Shown here: one piece after another, positions 16,072 to 23,152 of the stretch
Layout: every line of letters begins with the position of its first letter
Numbering within the stretch: the stretch's first letter is position 1
Source: JAKPCT01 sp029553165
GTDB taxonomy: Bacteria > Bacillota > UBA4882 > UBA8346
Assembly (NCBI GenBank): GCA_035359995.1
Contig: DAORZT010000033.1
Span: 1 to 30,707, forward strand
Length of the DNA stretch: 30,707 bases
Direction: 5' to 3'
Notes under the pieces: generated by a model
Databases searched by the model: none
What the model was told of the DNA's origin: nothing
What the model saw: only the letters and a program-made list of their open reading frames with translations
Position numbers and translations under genes: made by a program

Positions 16072-17034
16072 ATGAAAAAAATTGTAAAGAGGATCCTGGT
16101 GTTAGCAATTTTAGGGACAATCATCGTTAACGCAGGTTGCCGCGAGAGAGAAAGCAATATGTTTCGCAGTATGGTAACCCGCTATCGGACACCGCCGAAA
16201 ATAACGGTTTTCATTAAACAGACCGGTAAGACTGAACGGATGGATATCGAAGAATATCTGGCCGGTGTTGTGGCCGGCGAGATGAAACCAAATTGGCCAC
16301 TGGAAGCTTATGCGGCGCAGGCAATAATTGCCCGGACATTCACCATGGAATTTTTATCGCGTGGTGGAACAAGAAAACTCCATGGCACCGACATCTCAAC
16401 CGATGAAACCGAAGCTCAGGCATATAATGCAGCCAATATAACGCCGGTCATCAGAAGAGCAATCCGCATGACCCGGGGAGAAGTATTAACCTATAAAAAC
16501 AGATATGTTAAGGCTTGGTATTCGGCAAGTTGTGGTGGTTTAACAACCTATGCCAAAGAGGGGCTGGGTTATCGTGGCCCGGAACCGCCTTACATTAGTT
16601 CGGTGAAGTCGCCTGAAGAAGAGTATATGCCTGCGGAAGAGTTTTATTGGAATACGACATTAACAAGCAAAGAGATTAATGCAGCTCTCCGTAAGATGAA
16701 TAAACCGGAGATCGGTGAAGTAAAAAAGATGAAGATCGTTGAACGTAGTAGGACACACCGGGCTGTCACATTAAAATTTATTGGGGACAAAGGTTCGGTG
16801 ACGGTTGGTGGAGCTGATTTCAGAGTTAATTATGGTCCGCAAAAGATCCGTTCAATCTGGATCTCCAATGAAATTGATAATCGGCCAGGCGCAATTGGCA
16901 TTAAAGGGAGAGGTTTTGGCCATGGCGTTGGTTTATCGCAATGGGGAGCATACGCGTTAGCTAAACAAAATTGGAGTCCGCGACGAATCGTTAAGCATTT
17001 TTATCCTAAAGCCAAGATAACTAAAATATGGTGA
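16072..17034 (+). CDS. SpoIID/LytB-domain lipoprotein (putative lytic transglycosylase)
   Basis: SpoIID-type enzymes cleave peptidoglycan glycan strands during engulfment; LytB-type relatives modify autolysin activity. This 320-residue product has a lipoprotein signal (VNAGC) and one SpoIID domain. Motifs are EEYLAGVVAGEMKPNWPLEAY, with the Glu of GEM corresponding to the proposed catalytic residue, then AAQAIIARTF, WYSASCGGLTTYA and the C-terminal GRGFGHGVGLSQWGAYALA. The ATG at 16072 has a GGGAG/AGGGAA site upstream and gives a proper lipoprotein signal, unlike the ATG at 16042. The neighbours YabP and YabQ support a sporulation-linked or envelope role. It may be a SpoIID paralogue rather than spoIID itself, because no spoIIQ or spoIIID context is visible. 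Confidence 0.88.
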   Translation: MKKIVKRILVLAILGTIIVNAGCRERESNMFRSMVTRYRTPPKITVFIKQTGKTERMDIEEYLAGVVAGEMKPNWPLEAYAAQAIIARTFTMEFLSRGGTRKLHGTDISTDETEAQAYNAANITPVIRRAIRMTRGEVLTYKNRYVKAWYSASCGGLTTYAKEGLGYRGPEPPYISSVKSPEEEYMPAEEFYWNTTLTSKEINAALRKMNKPEIGEVKKMKIVERSRTHRAVTLKFIGDKGSVTVGGADFRVNYGPQKIRSIWISNEIDNRPGAIGIKGRGFGHGVGLSQWGAYALAKQNWSPRRIVKHFYPKAKITKIW

Positions 17035-17064
17035 TCGGAAGCTTAAAAACAAATGATTGTTTTT

Positions 17065-17097
17065 AAAAGGCGAGTTGTTTTTGAACAACCGCTTTTT
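17065..17097 (+). terminator. Intrinsic terminator after the SpoIID/LytB gene
   Basis: GCG-GTTGTT (17070-17079, one bulged A) pairs with AACAAC-CGC (17084-17092). AAAA precedes and TTTTT follows. It separates this gene from yabP. Confidence 0.88.
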
Positions 17098-17171
17098 ATT
17101 TTCTGGATTGATCGATTCTAACCTTTGAAACGACTGAATAATTTATAAGGAATAAAGATTGAAGGAGGTAA

Positions 17172-17465
17172 ATGATGGATAGCCAAGCACCTAAAGCAGT
17201 TGATATCCCGCATCAAATCAATCTGTCAAACCGGGGGTTGCTGGGGGTTGACGGAGTTTTAAATTTAGAGAGTTATGATCAGGAAAAGATTATCATGCAA
17301 ACCAGCGTAGGGGTATTGGAGGTTAAAGGAGAGAAGTTACATATTCAACAACTCAATCTGGACCAGGGAAAAGTTAAGATTGACGGGGTTATTTCAGCAT
17401 TAACTTACAATGATGATCTGCTAGCCAAAAAAACAAAGGGGCTCTTTAGCAGACTGGCAAAATAA
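17172..17465 (+). CDS. yabP: Sporulation protein YabP
   Basis: A 97-residue all-beta protein of the YabP/YqfC family, required with YabQ for spore development in Bacillus. The family pattern is visible as PHQINLSNRGLLGVDGVLNLESYD, IIMQTSVGVLEVKGEKLHIQQLNLDQGKVKIDG and a short C-terminal extension. GGAGG lies four to five bases before the tandem ATGATG start. In Bacillus yabP and yabQ are adjacent; here a transglycosylase-like gene lies between them, and the usual neighbours yabO and divIC are absent from the window. The assignment is by sequence pattern plus context. Confidence 0.9.
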   Translation: MMDSQAPKAVDIPHQINLSNRGLLGVDGVLNLESYDQEKIIMQTSVGVLEVKGEKLHIQQLNLDQGKVKIDGVISALTYNDDLLAKKTKGLFSRLAK

Positions 17466-17556
17466 CCGATATTAATTGTAGTGCAAGCGGCGAATAGCAG
17501 GAATCCTTTGGCTGATCACGAATAAATTACACTAAGAATATTGATATGGGGTTATA

Positions 17557-18396
17557 ATGCCTTCTTTGCAAAGAATACGAAAGAAAAGTAAAAAAAATGT
17601 TCCCATCCAGCGTTGGATTGGGTTTTTTTTCAAATTAATCTTAAGTCCGCTGGTAATTAGCTGTGATTTATTAAGACGTAAAGGCGTAGTAGATAACACA
17701 TGGGTCTTTTCCTACATGCTTTTTTTAACCCTGGCTATGGTTGTGACATCCATTTGTTATGTTGCCGTGGAAAGCCCGATTGATAAAAGTTTAAATATGT
17801 TGGCAATGGCATCAGAGAGTAAAGAGATCCTGCCCGGAGATGTCCATCCGGTAATTGCTGCGATTAATAAATATGCGCTAAAAGAAAAGATTGATCCGGC
17901 GCTAATCTTTGCCATAATCAAGGTCAAAAGTAATTTTATTCCGGATCGGGTTTCAGTTACGGGTGAAATGGGCTTAATGCAGTTAAAGCTGGCAGTATGG
18001 AAAAAATACAGTGGTTCAGTTTGTCTTGGGCGACACAATAGAAATGAGATCTGTTCCGAGAATTGCATCTTCAATCCGGCTGAGAATATTCGGATTGGTG
18101 TTAAATATTTCCGTAATTTACTTGACAAATATGGTGGCCGCGTTGATCTGGCGTTAGCGGCATATGATGCAGGTATTGATAATGCTGATCTGGATCCGGA
18201 AACTGCCGGAACTGGAGACTTTCTTGATCAAGTGACCTCATATTGGTCTAATTTAAGGAAACAATCAATTATGGCCCAATTAAAGACGGCGATGAACTTA
18301 AAACAATATTTGCGCTGGATGTTTGGGGCCTGTTTTCTACTGTGGTCACTTCTTTTTTACTGGATTAATCGCAAAATCTTTAACTCTTTAAATTAA
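17557..18396 (+). CDS. Lytic-transglycosylase-like membrane protein with altered active site
   Basis: A 279-residue protein with a basic N-terminus, a membrane helix around residues 50-70, an extracytoplasmic SLT-type domain (about 93-235) and a C-terminal membrane helix (about 254-270). The SLT fold is indicated by HPVIAAINKYALKEKIDPALIFAIIK, GEMGLMQL, NPAENIRIGVKYFRNLLDKYGG and LALAAYDAG. The catalytic Glu of the usual ES motif is Lys124 (VKSNF, codon AAA at 17926-17928), the Pro after MQL is Leu, and AYN is AYD. A classical transglycosylase reaction is therefore unlikely. GGGG precedes the ATG. Its position between yabP and yabQ suggests a structural, peptidoglycan-binding sporulation role (inferred). 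Confidence 0.8.
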   Translation: MPSLQRIRKKSKKNVPIQRWIGFFFKLILSPLVISCDLLRRKGVVDNTWVFSYMLFLTLAMVVTSICYVAVESPIDKSLNMLAMASESKEILPGDVHPVIAAINKYALKEKIDPALIFAIIKVKSNFIPDRVSVTGEMGLMQLKLAVWKKYSGSVCLGRHNRNEICSENCIFNPAENIRIGVKYFRNLLDKYGGRVDLALAAYDAGIDNADLDPETAGTGDFLDQVTSYWSNLRKQSIMAQLKTAMNLKQYLRWMFGACFLLWSLLFYWINRKIFNSLN

Positions 18397-18476
18397 CCGA
18401 TCTTGCTCCCTTAACTTCTAAAATTGCGGGTACAATCATAATTTGATCTAGAGAAGAAGGTTGGGGAGGAGCATTG

Positions 18477-18908
18477 GTGGATAATATCAATTTACAATTG
18501 GGATCAGGCTTGTTACTTCTCCTGATTGGGATAATCTTAGGGGGATATATTGATTTCTATAGAGTATTCCGTGGTAAGCTTCGATTAAATAAGTTTCTTG
18601 ATGCTGTCGGGGATTTGCTGTTTTGGGTATTAGCAGCCGTTATTTTTATACCGCTGATGTATTGGGTTAACTGGCTGGAGCTGCGGTTTTATGTCGGAAT
18701 AGCGCTTTTGGTTGGGTTAAGCTTTTATTATCTGTGTTTTAGTAAGTTTTTGATTCGGCTGTTTTTGAGTTTTTGGAGATTAATAACCTGGTTGCCACGC
18801 CAACTGACTGACCGGCTAAAAAGAATCCAGTTGTTTCTGAGTAAAATCAATTATCGTTTGCAATTCAGGACTAAAACAGGTAAAATCGCAGAAAAAAGAG
18901 GGGGCTGA
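18477..18908 (+). CDS. yabQ: Spore cortex protein YabQ
   Basis: A polytopic membrane protein of the YabQ family, needed for cortex formation in Bacillus. Typical features are the N-terminal LLLLLIGIILGGYIDFYRVFRGK, LDAVGDLLFWVLAAVIFIPLMYWVN, ELRFYVGIALLVGLSFYYLCFSKF, and a basic C-terminal tail. About four spans are predicted. The GTG at 18477 follows GGGGAGGA by six bases and is preferred over TTG at 18474. The stop lies inside the minus-strand terminator of the CAP gene, so the two convergent units share their 3' ends. No divIC-like gene follows, unlike Bacillus. Confidence 0.88.
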   Translation: MDNINLQLGSGLLLLLIGIILGGYIDFYRVFRGKLRLNKFLDAVGDLLFWVLAAVIFIPLMYWVNWLELRFYVGIALLVGLSFYYLCFSKFLIRLFLSFWRLITWLPRQLTDRLKRIQLFLSKINYRLQFRTKTGKIAEKRGG

Positions 18909-18918
18909 CTAAGCCCCC
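18889..18918 (-). terminator. Terminator of the CAP gene, overlapping the yabQ end
   Basis: GGGGGCT (18900-18906) and AGCCCCC (18912-18918) form a perfect seven-base stem. On the minus strand it is followed by TCTTTTTTC, the expected U run. On the plus strand the tail is weak (CATTTACTT), so it serves mainly the CAP gene. Confidence 0.88.
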
Positions 18919-18924
18919 ATTTAC

Positions 18925-19590
18925 TTATCTGCCAATAAACAGTTGTGTATAAATGTTACCATAAATACTGCCGGAAGCAATACCAATACCGATTTCAGTA
19001 AAACTGGGGTTGAGGATGTTGGCTCGGTGTCCCGAGCTGTTCATCAGATTTTGATGAGCGCTTTCAGTGGTGGCGGCGCCAGCCAGATTTTCTCCGGCGG
19101 TTCGATATGTTATACCGGCATTTTTGATCATGTCAAAAGGTGAACCGTAAGTAGGAGAATTATGACTGAAGTAATTTTTAGCTACCATATCCTGACTTTT
19201 CTTTCGGGCCAAATTGACTAATTGACTGTTAACTGTTAATGGTTTAATTCCTTGACTGATTCGTGCTTGATTAACTAAATTAACCATTTTTGATTCTTCG
19301 GCACTGATTCCGGTTGAGGGTTGAGGCGTTGGGGTCGGGTTTGTTGGATTTGTTGGATTTGTTGTTGGTGTTGATGGTTTGGTTGTTGTTGGGACTGAAG
19401 GCTTAACGGTTGTTGTGGTTGGTTGATATACATAATAGTATCGATTACCGGTGCTGTAGACTATTAGTGTTGTATTGTTGCTGGTTTTTGTTGAGTAATA
19501 ATTGGTTGCCCCCCAAGCAGGGACCATAGTAAGGATCAATAAACTGATAACCATTGATAATGATGTTAAAATTTTGGTGTTTCTGTTCAA
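18925..19590 (-). CDS. Secreted CAP (SCP/YkwD-like) domain protein
   Basis: A 221-residue exported protein. It has a signal peptide (hydrophobic residues about 9-24, ending PAWG-A), a Tyr/Thr-rich region, a Thr/Pro/Asn linker with repeated PTTT and NPTNPT units (about 57-93), and a C-terminal CAP domain. The CAP motifs are NLVNQARISQGIKPLTVN, ARKKSQDMVAKNYFSHNSPTYGSPFDM, GENLAGA, HQNLMNSSGHRANILNP and FTEIGIGIA. The His and Glu of the CAP cavity are present. The start is TTG at 19590 with AAAGGAG eight bases upstream. Relatives in Bacillota include spore-coat and wall proteins. Expression is probably controlled by the structured leader upstream. Confidence 0.92.
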   Translation of the reverse strand: MNRNTKILTSLSMVISLLILTMVPAWGATNYYSTKTSNNTTLIVYSTGNRYYYVYQPTTTTVKPSVPTTTKPSTPTTNPTNPTNPTPTPQPSTGISAEESKMVNLVNQARISQGIKPLTVNSQLVNLARKKSQDMVAKNYFSHNSPTYGSPFDMIKNAGITYRTAGENLAGAATTESAHQNLMNSSGHRANILNPSFTEIGIGIASGSIYGNIYTQLFIGR

Positions 19591-19611
19591 TTCATCTGCT
19601 CCTTTCGTTTT

Positions 19612-19657
19612 AAAAAGTGGGGACTGTGAATTTGTAGCAGTTATATCTCACAGTCCC
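19612..19657 (-). terminator. Attenuator-like hairpin in the CAP gene leader
   Basis: On the minus strand GGGACTGTGA (19657-19648) pairs perfectly over ten bases with TCACAGTCCC (19629-19620), loop 18. After four bases comes TTTTT (19616-19612). It sits just before the CAP ribosome site, so readthrough would be needed for expression from any upstream promoter. Confidence 0.65.
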
Positions 19658-19800
19658 GGGAAGACCGTAAACAGTTTTGATTATAGTACGTATCTTCCAT
19701 ATGATGCCTGGGATTCCACACCCTCAACTTTTTGGATATTCATGTTTTCGCTGGTAAATCTTTAAAACCCTTTAGGAAATTTAAGGGCATAATTTGTTAC
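19658..19800 (-). promoter_or_regulatory. Candidate structured leader RNA or riboswitch upstream of the CAP gene
   Basis: On the minus strand this non-coding stretch holds a series of possible pairings. CCCTT with AAGGG lies near 19785-19766. GGGTGTGGAATCCC lies near 19724-19711. GGAAGA (about 19698-19693) pairs with TCTTCC (about 19664-19659). The TCCC of the GAATCCC segment could also pair with the GGGA that opens the attenuator hairpin, a possible alternative fold. I found no protein-coding frame. I could not match it to a riboswitch class whose consensus I know. It fills most of the 19591-19966 gap; the remainder to 19966 is AT-rich with no feature I can support. Confidence 0.4.
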
Positions 19801-19966
19801 AGGACCTGGAATGTATGAAACTCAATATTAATATTAAATTTTGTTATAAAATAGCCGATAATACTTTTATTATGGCATTTAATAACATATAATTAAATTA
19901 ACTTAAAATAAAAAAATACCAATTGTAGTTAATATAAGCAAATTTAAATAATAATGTTGAGGTAAA

Positions 19967-20881
19967 ATGTCATATCAAAAACATCCCTTTATCGAAATTA
20001 CAGTCATTGGGGCGGTAATTTTGATCTGTTTTTTATCAGGTGCTTATTGTGGTTGGAGGGTTTTAGTCAAAACGCAGATCGAGCTAGAAATGTTGTATAT
20101 TCATATCGTATTGTTTTTGGTTACAATAGTTTTTTTGGTTGCCTTTTACCAGAAAAGCCTGGCAAGTTTACAGAATATTATTGAAGAGAAGTATGCACTG
20201 CAAAAGTTTCATTTGGATAAGCTTAATAAAATTTCTGAAGGAACTTTGCGGGCGCTATCGACAGCGCTTAATTATCGAGATCATGGTACCTGGGGTCATT
20301 CGGCAAGGGTAGTTGGTTATGCGGTCGCTATCGGTAATCGGATTGGTCTGGACGATGAGCAGTTGTTATTGCTAACTTGGGGTGGATTTCTGCATGATAT
20401 TGGAAAGATCGGTGTGGTAGACAGTATCTTGTTAAAAGAGACTCCGTTAAGCAGCGATGAGTGGGAAGAGATTAGGAAACATCCCCAGTTAGGGTATGAT
20501 ATTGTCAGTAAAATTGATTTCTTAAAAGAGGCTTCGGACATTGTATTGCATCACCACGAAAGATATGATGGTTCGGGTTATCCGGAAGGTTTAAAAGGAG
20601 AGGGGATTTCATTATTAGCGCGAATTTTTGCCGTTGCTGATGCATTAGACGCCATGACCAGCGACCGTCCGTACCGGCCGGCGATGGACCTCCAAAAAGC
20701 GTTAGAAGAGATCACCAGATTGGCAGGGAAACAATTCTGTCCAAGGATTGTGAGTATTTTAAAGCAAATCGGACTGAAAGAGCTTCTGAAGATCAAAGAG
20801 AATATTAATGATATTAACTATATCCTTAAATTAAGGAATGATTTGGAGCAAAAGAAAGCGGACAAGTTAATGATCGGTTAA
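19967..20881 (+). CDS. Membrane-anchored HD-GYP cyclic-di-GMP phosphodiesterase
   Basis: A 304-residue protein with two N-terminal membrane helices (about 10-30 and 42-63), a short coiled linker (QNIIEEKYALQKFHLDKLNKI), and an HD-GYP domain. Metal and signature residues are visible in GHSARVVGYAVAIG, GGFLHDIGKIGV, LHHHERYDGSGYPEGLKG (the GYP loop) and VADALDAMTSDRPYRPA. The full HD-GYP signature suggests degradation of cyclic-di-GMP or a related dinucleotide. No separate sensor domain is present, so any input must come through the short membrane region. TTGAGGT precedes the ATG, and a strong terminator follows. Confidence 0.94.
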   Translation: MSYQKHPFIEITVIGAVILICFLSGAYCGWRVLVKTQIELEMLYIHIVLFLVTIVFLVAFYQKSLASLQNIIEEKYALQKFHLDKLNKISEGTLRALSTALNYRDHGTWGHSARVVGYAVAIGNRIGLDDEQLLLLTWGGFLHDIGKIGVVDSILLKETPLSSDEWEEIRKHPQLGYDIVSKIDFLKEASDIVLHHHERYDGSGYPEGLKGEGISLLARIFAVADALDAMTSDRPYRPAMDLQKALEEITRLAGKQFCPRIVSILKQIGLKELLKIKENINDINYILKLRNDLEQKKADKLMIG

Positions 20882-20889
20882 ACAAACAG

Positions 20890-20929
20890 ATAGACCTCGT
20901 TATCATACCTGATGGCGAGGTCTATTTTT
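20890..20929 (+). terminator. Intrinsic terminator after the HD-GYP gene
   Basis: ATAGACCTCG (20890-20899) pairs perfectly with CGAGGTCTAT (20916-20925), followed by a T run. It ends the single-gene unit. Confidence 0.93.
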
Positions 20930-21035
20930 ACTTTCTAACTTCTTTATGAGTTGTTTCTTTTTTGAAGCTTATCACCTTCTTGTGTCTCAATCATAAACTA
21001 AAAGTAAACTTTAGTGATTGATTGGGAGAATAACG

Positions 21036-21449
21036 ATGGATCAGAAAATGATTGAGCAATTGGTTGATAAATATCTGGGTGTCCCTTACCGTCATTTGGG
21101 AAGGGATTTAAATGGGGTAGACTGTTTGGGCCTGGCTTACTTGTTTTATAAAGATTGTGGTATCGATATTCCTGATAATGATGGGAGTCTATATGAGGCG
21201 GATTGGTTTGTTAAAGATCCGGAACGGTATGTGCGGGGGATTCGCCGCCTGGGTACCGAAGTACCGATAAATCAAATACAACCCTTGGATTTTGTCTATT
21301 TCAGAATGGGCAGAGGGGTTATCACCCATGGAGGGGTCATGGTAACATCAAATGCGTTTATCCATGTCTTAGAACGGACCCGGGTCCATATTTCGCCGTT
21401 GGACTTCAAGTGGCGACGTCGTCTGGCAGGAGCCCGCAGAATAGTATAA
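21036..21449 (+). CDS. NlpC/P60-family cysteine peptidase
   Basis: A 137-residue single-domain protein with no signal peptide or membrane segment. The catalytic Cys is in LGRDLNGVDCLGLAYLFYKD, preceded by the family lead-in YLGVPYRHLG. The His lies in RGVITHGGVMVTSN, followed by FIHVLERTRVHISPLDF. This resembles the cytoplasmic or phage-tail-type NlpC/P60 group, which cut gamma-D-Glu-diaminopimelate bonds, more than the secreted SH3-containing endopeptidases. The ATG at 21036 has GGGAGAA upstream; TTG at 21018 lies before that site and is rejected. The genes around it are not phage genes, so it is probably a cellular murein-peptide or related amidase. Confidence 0.88.
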   Translation: MDQKMIEQLVDKYLGVPYRHLGRDLNGVDCLGLAYLFYKDCGIDIPDNDGSLYEADWFVKDPERYVRGIRRLGTEVPINQIQPLDFVYFRMGRGVITHGGVMVTSNAFIHVLERTRVHISPLDFKWRRRLAGARRIV

Positions 21450-21527
21450 TATTCCCGGATCCCATATAAATTATGCCAAAAGATTAACTCCAAGACGAAA
21501 ACAAAATCATATGTTATAACAGATAAG

Positions 21528-21551
21528 TGTTTAGAAGCATGATTCTAAACA
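21528..21551 (+). repeat. Perfect inverted repeat before the 29-residue microprotein
   Basis: TGTTTAGAA and TTCTAAACA are perfect nine-base arms around a six-base centre, GCATGA. It lies 14 bases before the ribosome site of the small gene and lacks a T run. It could be an operator or an mRNA 5' stabilising hairpin. Confidence 0.6.
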
Positions 21552-21577
21552 TAAAAATGAAGTAGGGAGGTATTGAT

Positions 21578-21667
21578 ATGGGTAGAGGGATTTTTGGAGA
21601 AAACAATTGTATTTGTATCGCATTATTGATTTTATTACTCTGTAACTTCTGTGGCGGACTCTTCTAA
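21578..21667 (+). CDS. 29-residue Cys-rich hydrophobic microprotein
   Basis: Encodes MGRGIFGENNCICIALLIL followed by LLCNFCGGLF. GGGAGG lies seven bases before the ATG, and a perfect terminator begins about 20 bases after the stop, so a short mRNA is likely. The protein is a Gly-rich head, one membrane-spanning stretch and four Cys, ending in FCGGLF. Very short Gly/Cys-rich hydrophobic proteins of similar make-up (YjcZ-like) are known in spore formers, but I cannot claim homology. The sequence CATATGTTA at 21508 fits the SigK -10 pattern CATANNNTA, though I find no convincing -35, so sporulation control is only a suggestion. Confidence 0.7.
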   Translation: MGRGIFGENNCICIALLILLLCNFCGGLF

Positions 21668-21686
21668 AAAATAACTAAGCATAAAA

Positions 21687-21715
21687 TAAAACGGGCAACT
21701 AGTTGCCCGTTTTTT
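21687..21715. terminator. Bidirectional terminator shared by the microprotein and the tRNAs
   Basis: ACGGGCAACT and AGTTGCCCGT (21691-21710) make a perfect ten-base palindrome flanked by AAAA and TTTTTT. On the plus strand it ends the microprotein mRNA; on the minus strand, followed by TTTTATTTTAT, it ends the tRNA transcript. Confidence 0.92.
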
Positions 21716-21724
21716 GATCAAAAT

Positions 21725-21799
21725 TGGAGCTGGCGATGGGAATTGAACCCGCAACCTGCGGTTTACGATACCGCTGCTCTGCCATTGAGCTACGCCAGC
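21725..21799 (-). tRNA. tRNA-Thr (anticodon CGT)
   Basis: A 75-base cloverleaf including an encoded CCA. The acceptor stem GCTGGCG pairs with CGCCAGC. The D stem is GCTC/GAGC, the anticodon stem GCGGT/ACCGC encloses ATCGTAA, and the T loop is TTCAATT. The anticodon CGT reads ACG (Thr). The T stem (GCGGG with CCCAT) has one C-A mismatch and a G-T pair. It lies downstream of tRNA-Gly in the same transcript. Confidence 0.95.
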
Positions 21800-21867
21800 A
21801 AAATTTGTTTAATACATCAAAATGAAAACTTCCGTTAAAATGGGAAGTCAATTTAAATTTGATAGTA

Positions 21868-21942
21868 TGGAGCGGGCGACGGGATTCGAACCCGCGATCC
21901 TCGGCTTGGGAAGCCGATGCTCTACCACTGAGCCACACCCGC
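21868..21942 (-). tRNA. tRNA-Gly (anticodon CCC)
   Basis: A 75-base cloverleaf with encoded CCA. The acceptor stem is GCGGGTG with CGCCCGC, the D stem GCTC/GAGC, the anticodon stem TCGGC/GCCGA around loop TTCCCAA, and the T arm GCGGG-TTCGAAT-CCCGT. The anticodon CCC reads GGG (Gly). It is the first gene of the tRNA pair. Confidence 0.96.
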
Positions 21943-21954
21943 GTTGTAGATAAT

Positions 21955-21983
21955 ATTATAACTGAATCAGCATCAAAAAGCAA
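21955..21983 (-). promoter_or_regulatory. tRNA promoter
   Basis: On the minus strand TTGCTT (21983-21978) is followed after exactly 17 bases by a perfect TATAAT (21960-21955), 12 bases before the tRNA-Gly 5' end. This is the best sigma-A-type promoter in the window. Confidence 0.8.
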
Positions 21984-22144
21984 GATTGATAGAGAGGTAA
22001 TTATGTAAAAAAACAACAAATTTTTAACCCAAATATGATTGAGATTGCCAATTTTTTATGATAACTTATATATGGGATAAATTAACTGTAAAGGGGTGGA
22101 AAAGACCTAGTTTAATCATTATTTATGTATTGAAAGGAGCTAAT

Positions 22145-23063
22145 ATGATGAAAAAGATAATGCTATTATTCACAATTATTACGCTTTTTGTAACAACCAT
22201 TTTTTCGGGTAGTATCTTTGCAGTAGATCACAATTATTTGATTAAACCAGCTGCAGTTGTCTCCAATGACTATCAATTATTAAATAAATCTGCTTTACAA
22301 TCATTGATTACCGAGATGGTTTTGGAGAAAACTTCGCAAATAAATAATAAGGTCAAAAATACTAATAATATTAGTTTTATTCAACCATACTTAATCAATC
22401 ATGACTTTGCGACATCAACATCCTGGCGAAGGCTGCTATATTGCAAATATCAATGGACCAGTCCGGGCAATCCGTTCCTATATGGGAGCAAATAGTGGTG
22501 TCTTTACGCAGAGGGATCATATCTTCTATGAAAGCCGGCAAGATATAGTTACTTATGCCAGAGTGCATAAGATTGGCGCTATTTTAGATTTTTATGATTA
22601 CAGTCCGGAAGCAACGGGAATGGTCTATCAAAATAATAATAATAAAGTCGATGTTGATTTATTAGGATTAAAATTAGATTTAAGTTTAGTTATTGATGGA
22701 AAACCTGATAAAATATGGATTCCGGGTTCGCTGAAATGGGAGATGCTAGATGGTGCACAGGGGGGATTAATAATTGCGCATCGTTATGAAGCGGATTTTG
22801 ACACTATTATTAATACCTCATACTATTTAGATGAAGCGAATGCAGACAATCAATTTACCGGAGATCCACATGCATATGGTTCGTCAGGAATTTATTTAAT
22901 CGGGTTGATCTATGATATGGAGCAGACGCTTCCTGATGCCAAAAATTTGACAATCAGACGCCATCTTTATTATACGGAACCAGGTTTAAAGGTGGAAAAT
23001 GCAAAGAGTTTCTTTGAACGCACTAATAATCCTTTAAGATTTGAGGTTCAATTATTAAAATAA
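22145..23063 (+). pseudogene. Secreted hypothetical protein gene split by a frameshift
   Basis: The first part starts at ATG 22145 (AAAGGAG upstream) with a signal peptide ending SIFA-VD and stays open to 22495. The rest of the protein continues in the next frame, open from 22395 (after a TAA at 22392) to 23063. Together they give one exported protein of about 300 residues, joined near INHDFATS and HPGEGCYIANINGPVRAIRSYMG. The change equals one extra base, or two missing, between 22395 and 22495. The second part has no signal peptide or convincing ribosome site of its own, so it is not an independent gene. I do not recognise the family with confidence. A real mutation, a sequencing error or recoding would all look the same here. 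Confidence 0.75.
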
Positions 23064-23134
23064 TTCTTTCGTTAAAATAAGGATTAATTAAAGGATTTTT
23101 TGAGTTCAGGTCGAAAAGAAACTCAATAATTACT

Positions 23135-23152
23135 ATATGCTAAAAGGCATAT
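23135..23152 (+). promoter_or_regulatory. Small hairpin just upstream of the ferredoxin ribosome site
   Basis: ATATGC and GCATAT form a six-base stem around TAAAAG, ending four bases before GGAGGTG. It could influence translation initiation or mRNA stability of the ferredoxin gene; the stem is weak. Confidence 0.35.

Noticed and set aside
19587..19595. Two-codon frame ATG AAT TGA overlapping the TTG start of the CAP gene (minus strand)
   Set aside because: It sits only three bases from the Shine-Dalgarno core, too close for initiation, while TTG is eight bases away and opens a full signal peptide. Most likely chance.
21036..21449. Prophage remnant suggested by the phage-tail-like NlpC/P60 protein
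   Set aside because: No tail, capsid, integrase or att-like repeats are nearby, and the flanking genes are ordinary chromosomal genes. The adjacent tRNAs show no duplicated 3' end.
21699..22019. Minus-strand 106-codon frame across the tRNA region
   Set aside because: It reads straight through both tRNA genes; the translated tRNA segments explain its apparent protein-like pieces.
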